Source: JBBKXP01 sp038323615 (lineage in GTDB: Bacteria; Pseudomonadota; Alphaproteobacteria; Rhodobacterales; Rhodobacteraceae). From it: a stretch of DNA of 19,158 nt. The notes beneath the pieces are model-generated. The model was given only the letters and a program-made list of their open reading frames with translations, did no database searches and was not told where the DNA came from. Every line of letters begins with the position of its first letter. Within the stretch, counting starts at the first letter, position 1. Made by a program: the position numbers and the translations under genes. The stretch is taken from NCBI GenBank assembly GCA_038323615.1, contig JBBQHC010000046.1, forward strand, positions 1 through 19,158. Reading direction: 5' to 3'. This document shows positions 7,512-13,967 of the stretch, in pieces.

Positions 7512-7539
7512 ACTATAGATGCTGCACCTGCAAAGTGAA
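7512..7539 (-). promoter_or_regulatory. candidate bdhA promoter
   Basis: On the minus strand TTCACT (7534-7539), a 16-base spacer and TATAGT (7512-7517) make a plausible sigma-70 promoter; initiation near 7505 gives a leader of about 20 nt. The spacer contains a TGCA-CC-TGCA repeat that could be an operator. Confidence 0.5.
7523..7532. promoter_or_regulatory. TGCA-CC-TGCA palindrome in bdhA promoter spacer
   Basis: Two TGCA tetramers separated by two bases lie between the -35 and -10 of the putative bdhA promoter. PhaR repressors of polyhydroxybutyrate genes are known to bind TGC-rich sites in related bacteria, so this could be an operator. The motif is short and the link is inference. Confidence 0.25.
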
Positions 7540-7618
7540 GGGATGCATCATCACGACATCAGGATGAGCGATTGGCCATGTGATTCGCTGCGTTGGCGCG
7601 ACACTCCCCGACGCACCC

Positions 7619-7647
7619 AAAAAAAACGCCCGCACAAGGCGGGCGTT
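7619..7647 (-). terminator. intrinsic terminator, minus strand
   Basis: A perfect 9-bp stem (AACGCCCGC with GCGGGCGTT, 7625-7633 and 7639-7647) with a 5-base loop is followed, reading the minus strand, by eight T residues. It points away from the solute-binding protein gene and lies upstream of the bdhA promoter, so it ends a separate minus-strand transcript and not any annotated gene. Confidence 0.8.
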
Positions 7648-7694
7648 AAGTTATTGAGGCAGGTTTCATACAGGCAAGAAACCTATCGAGCAGT
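7619..7694 (-). ncRNA. candidate small RNA, about 76 nt
   Basis: A transcription unit on the minus strand with no protein to account for it. A promoter (7701-7729) would start RNA near 7694; the RNA folds into a 7-bp perfect stem (AGGTTTC/GAAACCT, 7678-7684 with 7661-7667) with a 10-nt loop UUGCCUGUAU, a mostly unpaired linker with a second UGCCU, and a terminator hairpin with U-tract. This is the layout of trans-acting bacterial small RNAs. I do not recognise the family. There is no convincing open reading frame inside. Ends are estimated from motifs. Confidence 0.6.
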
Positions 7695-7700
7695 GACATC

Positions 7701-7729
7701 TTTATAAGCCTTCGTTCGCCGAGGTCCAA
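7701..7729 (-). promoter_or_regulatory. promoter of candidate small RNA
   Basis: Minus strand TTGGAC (7724-7729), exactly 17 bases, then TATAAA (7701-7706). The -10 matches consensus at five of six positions, the -35 starts with TTG. It drives transcription away from the solute-binding protein gene toward the terminator at 7619. Confidence 0.5.
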
Positions 7730-7808
7730 GCTAAAAGTTTGAAAAGGCACAAAAGCCTCTTTAGGTTCCCCCCCAACCGGGACCGGACACAGACGGATAA
7801 TCGCCAAA

Positions 7809-9626
7809 ATGAAATCAGATTTTATGCAATGGCTACGCCACTTTGGCGTCGCGACGATCGTTGCCTTGGGCGCCAGTGCGGCCTTGGCCGAACCCACATA
7901 CGGCATAGCTATGTATGGTGACCCTGCCCTACCACCAGACTTTGTGGCTTTGCCCTACGCGAACCCCGACGCACCGTTCGGTGGACGGATCGTGACAGCC
8001 GAGGTGGGATCGTTTGACAGCCTCAACCCCTACGCCCTCAAAGGGTCGACATCGTGGCAACTGCCCTCGCTGATCGGCGAAACGCTGATGGGCCGAACCC
8101 TCGACGAACCCTTCACACTTTACGGGCTTTTGGCCGAATCGGTCGAGACGGGGCCGAATCGCGAATGGGTGGAATTCACCCTGCGCCCCGAGGCGCGGTT
8201 CAGCGACGGCAACCCGGTGACCGTCGAAGACGTGATCTGGTCGTTCGAGACATTGGGCACCGTCGGCCATCCAAGGTACCGCGGACTGTGGGACAAGATT
8301 GCCAGCATGGAAAAGGTCGGCGAACGCGGCGTCCGCATCACCTTCAACACCGAAGACCGCGAACTGGCCCTGCTGGCCGGCCTGCGCCCGATTCTGGAAA
8401 AGGCCCAATGGGACGGCGTGGATTTCGCCAATAGCGGCCTGAGCGTCGTGCCGATCACATCCGCCCCCTACGTCATTGACGATTTCGAGGCGGGTCGGTT
8501 CATATCGCTGAAACGCAACCCCGATTACTGGGGCAACGACGTGCCATTCCGGCGCGGCACCAACGTGCTGGACGAGGTGCGCATCGAATATTTCGGCGAC
8601 GAAACCGCCGCATTCGAGGCCTTCAAGACCGGCGAGGTGAACAGCACCCGCGAATTCAACGTCGCCCGTTGGGACAGTCAGTACGACTTCCCCGCCGTCA
8701 AGTCGGGCGATGTGGTGAAATCAGTCGTCTCACACGAACGCCCGTCGGGAATGACCGGGTTCGTGATGAACACCCGCAAACCGCAGTTCGCAGATTGGCG
8801 GGTCCGCGATGCAATGATTCAGGCCTTCAATTTCGAATTCATCAACGACACGATGACGGGCGGGGTGCAGCCGCGGATCACGTCCTATTGGTCGAACTCG
8901 CCACTGGCGATGACCCACGATGCGGCGGCGGGCCGGGTCTTGGCGTTCCTTGAACCCTATGCCACCGACCTGACCCCCGGCACGCTTGAAGGCTACGATT
9001 TGCCTGTCAGCGACGGCACCGAACGCAACCGTGCCGGAATAATCGCCGCAATGGCAGGCATGGCCGAGGCCGGGTGGACGGTGCAGAACGGTGTGATGGA
9101 AAACGCTGATGGCGTGCCGTTCGCATTCGAGATCCTGCTGGAAAACGGCGGGTCGGAAAATCAGGCGATCATCGACATCTATGTGCAGGCGCTGCGCCGC
9201 CTAGGGATCACCGCGACCGTGACCAACGTGGACAGCGCCCAGTTCAAGCAACGCACCGATACCTATGACTTTGACATGACCTATTACCGGCGCGCCGCGT
9301 CGCTGTCGCCGGGCAACGAACAATACGCCTATTATGGGTCTGACATGGCCGACGAACCGGGTGGGCGCAACCTGATGGGTGTCAAATCGCCCGCCATCGA
9401 CGCCCTGATCGGGCGCTTGCTGACCTCGGAAAGCCAGGACGATTTCATCGCTGCGGTGCAGGCGCTCGACCGGGTGCTGACGACCGGGCGTTATGTGATC
9501 CCGATCTATCAGTGGAATATCAGCCGGATCGCCCATTCCAAGAACCTGCGCTATCCCGACTATTTGCCAATTTTTGGCGACTGGCAGGGCTGGCAACCGG
9601 ATGTCTGGTGGTGGCAGGAGGATTAG
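7809..9626 (+). CDS. ABC transporter solute-binding protein, family 5 (YejA-like)
   Basis: A 605-residue periplasmic peptide/oligopeptide-binding protein. A signal peptide spans 1-27, ending ALA before EPTYG. The mature start (GIAMYGDPALPPDFVALPYA) resembles YejA-type proteins of microcin C/oligopeptide systems, and the family 5 core is visible: FTLRPEARFSDGNPVTVEDVIWSFE, then GRFISLKRNPDYWG, and the C-terminal PIYQWNISRIAHSKNLRYPDY. The ATG at 7809 has no good Shine-Dalgarno; an ATG at 7824 would also keep the signal peptide. No permease or ATPase gene lies on either side, so it must borrow a transporter encoded elsewhere. The 5' region overlaps no other gene but faces the divergent small RNA. 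Confidence 0.88.
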   Translation: MKSDFMQWLRHFGVATIVALGASAALAEPTYGIAMYGDPALPPDFVALPYANPDAPFGGRIVTAEVGSFDSLNPYALKGSTSWQLPSLIGETLMGRTLDEPFTLYGLLAESVETGPNREWVEFTLRPEARFSDGNPVTVEDVIWSFETLGTVGHPRYRGLWDKIASMEKVGERGVRITFNTEDRELALLAGLRPILEKAQWDGVDFANSGLSVVPITSAPYVIDDFEAGRFISLKRNPDYWGNDVPFRRGTNVLDEVRIEYFGDETAAFEAFKTGEVNSTREFNVARWDSQYDFPAVKSGDVVKSVVSHERPSGMTGFVMNTRKPQFADWRVRDAMIQAFNFEFINDTMTGGVQPRITSYWSNSPLAMTHDAAAGRVLAFLEPYATDLTPGTLEGYDLPVSDGTERNRAGIIAAMAGMAEAGWTVQNGVMENADGVPFAFEILLENGGSENQAIIDIYVQALRRLGITATVTNVDSAQFKQRTDTYDFDMTYYRRAASLSPGNEQYAYYGSDMADEPGGRNLMGVKSPAIDALIGRLLTSESQDDFIAAVQALDRVLTTGRYVIPIYQWNISRIAHSKNLRYPDYLPIFGDWQGWQPDVWWWQED

Positions 9627-9716
9627 TAAGGAACCTATCGGCGTCGGTGCGCTTGGGTTCACCAGTGGGGTTCGCGGCAGGCGGATTCGATATCTTAGGC
9701 GTAACAGGAGAATGGC

Positions 9717-10706
9717 ATGGAGTATCGGCGTCTAGGAAAATCGGGGCTGCAAGTCAGCGAATTTTCGTTCGGATCCTGGGTCACCTTTGGCAAGCAGGTC
9801 GATCAGGGCGACGCGAAAAAGATGATGACTGTGGCCTACGACGCCGGGATCAATTTCTTTGATAACGCCGAAGGCTACGAGGCCGGTAATTCAGAAACCC
9901 TGATGGGACAGGCGCTGGCCGACCTGGGCTGGGGCCGTGATACCTACATCGTGTCGTCCAAGGTGTTCTGGGGCGGCGACAAGCCGACCCAGCGCGGGCT
10001 AAGCCGCAAGCACGTCAACGATGCCTGCCATGCCGCATTGCGCCGGTTGCAGGTCGATTACCTTGACCTGTATTTCTGCCACCGCCCGGACTCGGACACG
10101 CCCATCGTCGAAACTGTACGGGCGATGCATGACCTGATCGCCCAGGGTAAGGTGCTGTACTGGGGCACATCGGAATGGTCGGCCCAGCAGATCACCGAGG
10201 CGCACGCAGCCGCCCGCGAATGGGGCCTGACGCCGCCCACGATGGAACAACCGGAGTACAACCTGTTCGAGCGACAGAAGGTCGAGGGCGACTATGCGCC
10301 GCTTTACGACACCTTCGGCCTTGGCACGACGATCTGGTCGCCGCTTGCCTCTGGACTGCTGACCGGCAAGTACAACGACGGCATCCCCGACGACAGCCGC
10401 GTCAACCTGCCGGGTTACGAATGGCTGCGCGACATGGTGCAATCCGAAACCGGCAAGGTGCGGCTTAAAAAGGTCGCCAAACTGGCGGAACTGGCAAAAA
10501 AGATCGACCTGCCGATCCACCACATGGCGCTGCTGTGGTGCCTTTCGAACCGCCGCGTTTCGACGGTGATTCTGGGGGCATCGCGGTTATCCCAACTGCA
10601 AGACAACCTGTCGGCGCTGGATTCCAAAGACCGCCTGAACGCCGAGGTGCTGCGCAAGATCGACAAGATCATGGACAACACGCCTGCCGCACCGCAGCGG
10701 TTTTGA
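9717..10706 (+). CDS. aldo/keto reductase (Kv-beta-like)
   Basis: A 329-residue NADPH-dependent oxidoreductase of the aldo/keto reductase superfamily, closest in look to the potassium-channel beta-subunit-like branch (YghZ type). The catalytic tetrad is present: Asp49 and Tyr54 (FFDNAEGYEAG), Lys82 (VSSKVFWGG) and His122 (LYFCHRPD). The cofactor-side motifs YWGTSEWS and the C-terminal VILGASRLSQLQDN are also seen. An AGGAGA lies 6 bases before the ATG. The physiological substrate is unknown. It follows the solute-binding protein by 90 bases in which I see no terminator. Confidence 0.92.
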   Translation: MEYRRLGKSGLQVSEFSFGSWVTFGKQVDQGDAKKMMTVAYDAGINFFDNAEGYEAGNSETLMGQALADLGWGRDTYIVSSKVFWGGDKPTQRGLSRKHVNDACHAALRRLQVDYLDLYFCHRPDSDTPIVETVRAMHDLIAQGKVLYWGTSEWSAQQITEAHAAAREWGLTPPTMEQPEYNLFERQKVEGDYAPLYDTFGLGTTIWSPLASGLLTGKYNDGIPDDSRVNLPGYEWLRDMVQSETGKVRLKKVAKLAELAKKIDLPIHHMALLWCLSNRRVSTVILGASRLSQLQDNLSALDSKDRLNAEVLRKIDKIMDNTPAAPQRF

Positions 10707-10778
10707 AACCCGAGGCTTGACTCGGCGCCGCACCCCGCCCAGTCGTTGCGCATCCGTGGCGATAAACCGGGCTGCACC

Positions 10779-11426
10779 GTGGCACAAAAACTGCTGGCTG
10801 AATTCATCGGCACTGCCTTGCTTCTCATCGGGGTCGTCGGTTCGGGGATCATGGGCGCGGCATTGGCCGACGGCAACCTCGCCATCGCCCTGCTGGCGAA
10901 CGCCATTGCTACCGGCTGCATGCTGTATGTGATTATCGCCACGCTGGGCCCGGTATCGGGCGCGCATTTCAACCCGGCGGTGACACTGGCCTTTTGCATC
11001 AAGGGATCGCATTCGTGGGCCGCATTGCTGCCCTATGTCATTGTGCAGATCGCCGGGGCCATCATCGGTGTCTGGTTGACCCACCTGATGTTCGATCTGC
11101 CGATCCTGCAAACCAGCACGACCGCGCGGCAGGGGTTGCACCTTTGGGCGTCCGAAATAATCGCGACCTTCGGTCTGTTGTTCGTCATCTTTGGCGGTAT
11201 CAGGCATCGCCCCGATACGGTTCCGGCGCTGGTCGGCGTCTACATCACCGGCGCCTATTGGTTCACCTCGTCCACAAGTTTCGCCAACCCGGCGGTCACG
11301 GTCGCCCGCGCCCTGTCGGATACCTTTGCGGGAATCGCGCCGGGGGACGCGCCGATGTTCATGGCGATGCAGCTTGTCGGCGTCGGCGTCGGAATGCTGA
11401 TCCTGCCCCGCTTGTTTACCGATTAA
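10779..11426 (+). CDS. aquaporin (MIP family), metalloid-channel-like filter
   Basis: A 215-residue membrane channel of the major intrinsic protein family with six helices and two NPA half-loops: HFNPAVT (NPA 65-67) and FANPAVTVAR (NPA 170-172). In ordinary aquaporins and glycerol channels the residue after the second NPA is the filter arginine; here it is Val173, as I recall for the arsenite-linked AqpS group. No ars gene is nearby. The start is uncertain: GTG at 10779 gives the expected N-terminus (VAQKLLAEFIGTA), a TTG at 10746 would add 11 residues; neither has a strong Shine-Dalgarno. A 5-bp CCGAG/CTCGG hairpin (10710-10725) lies just after the reductase gene. Confidence 0.88.
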   Translation: MAQKLLAEFIGTALLLIGVVGSGIMGAALADGNLAIALLANAIATGCMLYVIIATLGPVSGAHFNPAVTLAFCIKGSHSWAALLPYVIVQIAGAIIGVWLTHLMFDLPILQTSTTARQGLHLWASEIIATFGLLFVIFGGIRHRPDTVPALVGVYITGAYWFTSSTSFANPAVTVARALSDTFAGIAPGDAPMFMAMQLVGVGVGMLILPRLFTD

Positions 11427-11453
11427 GGAACCGATGCCTGCCCGCATGGTTGG

Positions 11454-11472
11454 CCTTGAGCAATCAAGGAGG
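11454..11472 (+). promoter_or_regulatory. hairpin covering the Shine-Dalgarno of the CsbD-like gene
   Basis: A perfect 6-bp stem, CCTTGA (11454-11459) with TCAAGG (11464-11469), closes a GCAA loop, a stable GNRA tetraloop. The 3' arm contains the first four bases of a near-ideal Shine-Dalgarno AAGGAGG (11466-11472), 8 bases before the ATG. This arrangement can control translation by opening with heat or a factor. The fold is seen; regulation is inference. Confidence 0.4.
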
Positions 11473-11480
11473 ATTGAGTC

Positions 11481-11846
11481 ATGCAATGGAACACCCTGCG
11501 CGACAACTGGTCGGCACATATTCCGCGTATCATGTCCCAATGGCCCGAACTCGACGAAACCGAGGTTGCCGCCACAGACGGAAGCCGCGACCGTTTCGAA
11601 GACCTGTTCGCCAAACACTATGATCTGACCCGAACCGAGGCACAGGTCATCATCGCCGACTGGATGCGCGGCATGGAACCGGCAGACACCGTCATGGACG
11701 AAACCCGCGACAATGAACGCATCAGCGCCTCGGCCCGCGACATCCCGGCGGGCGAGGATGTTTATGACGACGACGCGGCTTTTGGCGACGATAATCTGCC
11801 CGATACGCCCATAGGGCGGACCGGCGACGACAACCAGCCGTCCTGA
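11481..11846 (+). CDS. divergent CsbD-like small acidic protein
   Basis: A 121-residue cytoplasmic protein. Residues 1-62 follow the CsbD pattern: W3, W10, W21-PELDETEV (the WGKLTDDDL position), GSRDRFE (GxRDxLE position), Y, TRTEAQ and a closing W. CsbD proteins are small stress-induced proteins of unknown mechanism. Residues from about 70 form a low-complexity acidic tail rich in Asp and Glu that ordinary CsbD proteins lack. Its Shine-Dalgarno AAGGAGG is the strongest in the window but sits in a hairpin. Similarity is by pattern only, so the family call is moderate; a protein-coding gene is clear. Confidence 0.7.
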   Translation: MQWNTLRDNWSAHIPRIMSQWPELDETEVAATDGSRDRFEDLFAKHYDLTRTEAQVIIADWMRGMEPADTVMDETRDNERISASARDIPAGEDVYDDDAAFGDDNLPDTPIGRTGDDNQPS

Positions 11847-12027
11847 TCAGGGCGGTGTCCGCGGGCGACCCGACATATCTGCCGTCATGGCCTTTCACCT
11901 CGCCGCCGATGTGATAGAGGATCCCGCATCGACGGCCCGGGCGGCATCACGGTTGGCCCGCGACAAACCGGGGGAACAACTGACAGCCGCGCCCTCCGCA
12001 AACCGCGCACCGATTGGGAGGCCAAGC

Positions 12028-12675
12028 ATGGTCAAACTTGATATCCTGTCCGATCCGATCTGCCCGTGGTGCTATATCGGCAAGGCAAACCTGGATCGCG
12101 CCCTTGAAAAAGCGGGCGATCATCCCTTTGCGATCGAATGGCACCCATTCCAGTTGAACCCCGACATGCCCCGTGGCGGCATGGACCGGCGCGAATACCT
12201 CGAGGCCAAGTTCGGCGGCAAAGAGGGCGCCGTGCGCGCCTATGCGCCTGTCGTGGCGCAGGCCGAAAAAGCCGGTCTCAAGATCGACTTTGAAGCGATG
12301 CAGCGCACCCCCAACACGTTGGACGCGCACCGCCTGATCCACTGGGCCGGGATCGAAGAACGCCAGACGCTGGTGGTCGACCGCCTGTTCAAGGCCTATT
12401 TTGTCGAAGGCCGCGACATCGGCGACCCCGAAGTGTTGGCCGATATCGCCGACGGTGCAGGCATGGACGCGGCGTTGGTGACGCGACTTCTGGCCAGCGA
12501 CGCCGACGCCGACGACATCCGCAACCGCGACGCGCACAGCCGCCAGATGGGCGTGTCTGCGGTGCCGACCTTTATCGTCGCCAACAGCCACGCGGTTCCG
12601 GGCGCGCAACCGCCCGATGTCTGGGACCGGGTGATCGCCGACATTCAGGCCCAGATCGCCGCGGCCGAGAGTTGA
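12028..12675 (+). CDS. DsbA-family oxidoreductase (FrnE-like)
   Basis: A 215-residue thioredoxin-fold protein of the DsbA/2-hydroxychromene-2-carboxylate isomerase group. The active-site CPWC is at residues 12-15 (SDPICPWCYIG), the cis-proline loop SAVPTFIV is near 186-193, and the family stretches EWHPFQLNPDMP and NTLDAHRLIHWA are present. There is no signal peptide, so it is cytoplasmic, as in FrnE proteins linked to oxidative stress. The ATG at 12028 has GGGAGG 7 bases upstream; an ATG at 11887 would add 47 residues that resemble nothing. The preceding 181 bases (11847-12027) show no convincing promoter. Its stop overlaps the MFS start. Confidence 0.9.
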   Translation: MVKLDILSDPICPWCYIGKANLDRALEKAGDHPFAIEWHPFQLNPDMPRGGMDRREYLEAKFGGKEGAVRAYAPVVAQAEKAGLKIDFEAMQRTPNTLDAHRLIHWAGIEERQTLVVDRLFKAYFVEGRDIGDPEVLADIADGAGMDAALVTRLLASDADADDIRNRDAHSRQMGVSAVPTFIVANSHAVPGAQPPDVWDRVIADIQAQIAAAES

Positions 12676-13880
12676 ACCGGCCAACCAAGGCACTTGGCCA
12701 GTCCGAATTTATCGCCCTGATGGCGATGCTGGCCGCGACCACCGCGTTTTCCATCGACGCGATGCTGCCCGCCCTGCCCCAGATCGCCGCCGAACTGACG
12801 CCCGCCAATCCGAACGCGGCGCAATTGATCATCACCAATTTCGTCATGGGGATGGGATTGGGGACGCTGTTCACCGGGCCGCTGTCGGACGCCTTCGGGC
12901 GCAAAGCGGTGATGATTGGCGGTGCTGTCCTGTATATCGTCGCCGCTGTCGTCGCATGGATCGCCCCGACGTTGGAGGGCGTGCTGGCGGCACGGATGGT
13001 CATGGGGCTTGGCGCGTCTGGGCCACGGGTTGCGGCACTTGCGCTGATCCGCGATATCCATTCGGGGCGGGAAATGGCGCGGATCATGTCATTCGTGATG
13101 ATCGTTTTTTCGCTGGTCCCGGCGCTCGCACCCTCAATGGGTGCGCTGATCATGGCACAGACCGGCTGGCGCGGGATTTTCCCGGCGTTCATCGTGTTTT
13201 CGCTGATTTCGATGATGTGGCTCTGGTTGCGCCAACCTGAAACTCTAGCGCCGCAACACCGCCGGCCGCTGTCGGTGCGCGCCCTTGGGGCAGCGACGGT
13301 CGAAATGTTTCGCCATCCCACCGCGCGGCTGTCGATCCTTGTGCAGACGCTGGCCTTTGCCATGCTGTTTTCGGTTCTGTCCTCGACCCAGCAGATCTTT
13401 GATCAGACCTTTGGACGGGGCGACAGTTTTCCGCTGTGGTTCGGCGGGATCGCCGTCGTCGCCGCCTCGTCAGGTTTACTGAATGCGCGGCTGGTCGGGC
13501 GGTTGGGGATGCGGGCGATGATCAAGGGAATGCTCGCTGTGCAGATTGGCCTGTCGTTGCTGATGATCCTCGTCACGCTGGCCGATCCGCCGCAGGCCGT
13601 CGCCTTTTGGGCCTATGTGATCTGGACCACTTCGGTCTTCTTTCAGGCTGGCCTGACCATCGGCAACCTCAACGCGTTGGCGATGGAGCCGATGGGCCAT
13701 ATCGCCGGCCTTGCCGCGTCGGTTATCGCCGCTGTGGCGACGGTGGGCGCGGTCATCGTCGCGGTACCAATCGGGTTAGCGTTCGACGGCACACCACTGC
13801 CGATTGCAGTGGGCATCATGATTTGCGCCGTGATCGCATTGTGGCTGACAACAAAAATCCGGCGCGACAGCGACGGCTAA
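12672..13880 (+). CDS. Bcr/CflA-type MFS drug exporter
   Basis: A 402-residue inner-membrane antiporter of the major facilitator superfamily with 12 hydrophobic segments. The N-terminal AFSIDAMLPALPQIA (about 25-39) and motif A after helix 2, GPLSDAFGRKAV (69-80), are typical of the Bcr/CflA drug-resistance branch, known for bicyclomycin and chloramphenicol efflux. Substrate cannot be read from sequence. The TTG at 12672 is chosen as start because it overlaps the DsbA-family stop (TTGA), and places the first helix properly; no in-frame ATG before helix 1 would leave a normal length. Ends just before the palindrome at 13882. Confidence 0.88.
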   Translation: MNRPTKALGQSEFIALMAMLAATTAFSIDAMLPALPQIAAELTPANPNAAQLIITNFVMGMGLGTLFTGPLSDAFGRKAVMIGGAVLYIVAAVVAWIAPTLEGVLAARMVMGLGASGPRVAALALIRDIHSGREMARIMSFVMIVFSLVPALAPSMGALIMAQTGWRGIFPAFIVFSLISMMWLWLRQPETLAPQHRRPLSVRALGAATVEMFRHPTARLSILVQTLAFAMLFSVLSSTQQIFDQTFGRGDSFPLWFGGIAVVAASSGLLNARLVGRLGMRAMIKGMLAVQIGLSLLMILVTLADPPQAVAFWAYVIWTTSVFFQAGLTIGNLNALAMEPMGHIAGLAASVIAAVATVGAVIVAVPIGLAFDGTPLPIAVGIMICAVIALWLTTKIRRDSDG

Positions 13881-13881
13881 A

Positions 13882-13966
13882 GCGTTTTGCATTTAACCTG
13901 AATCAGACTTCGCCCCAGGATTGGGCGAAATCTGATTCTTGTTGACCCAGATAAAACGCAAAACGC
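13882..13966. repeat. long interrupted palindrome between convergent genes
   Basis: The entire 87-base gap between the MFS stop and the mfd stop is symmetric. Outer arms are a perfect 9 bp (GCGTTTTGC 13882-13890, GCAAAACGC 13958-13966); inner arms are 16 bp with one mismatch (13900-13915 and 13923-13938, starting GAATCAGA, loop of 7). The GCGTTTTGC...TTAACCTGAATCAG pattern resembles intergenic palindromes I associate with Rhodobacteraceae genomes. It could act as a two-way terminator by folding, although no T-run follows the stem. Confidence 0.75.
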
Positions 13967-13967
13967 G

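Noticed and set aside
7744..7765. AGGC/GCCT hairpin near 7745-7758 as a plus-strand terminator or attenuator
   Set aside because: Only 4-5 bp with a broken T-run and no upstream plus-strand transcript to terminate.
7646..7906. 86-codon minus-strand reading frame across the small RNA region and the 5' end of the solute-binding protein gene
   Set aside because: No Shine-Dalgarno, no recognisable domain, and most of it is antisense to a signal peptide coding region; the non-coding signals fit better.
11887..12027. 47-codon N-terminal extension of the DsbA-family protein from an upstream ATG
   Set aside because: Not like any thioredoxin-fold N-terminus and not a signal peptide; the ATG at 12028 has a good GGGAGG and gives the family start.
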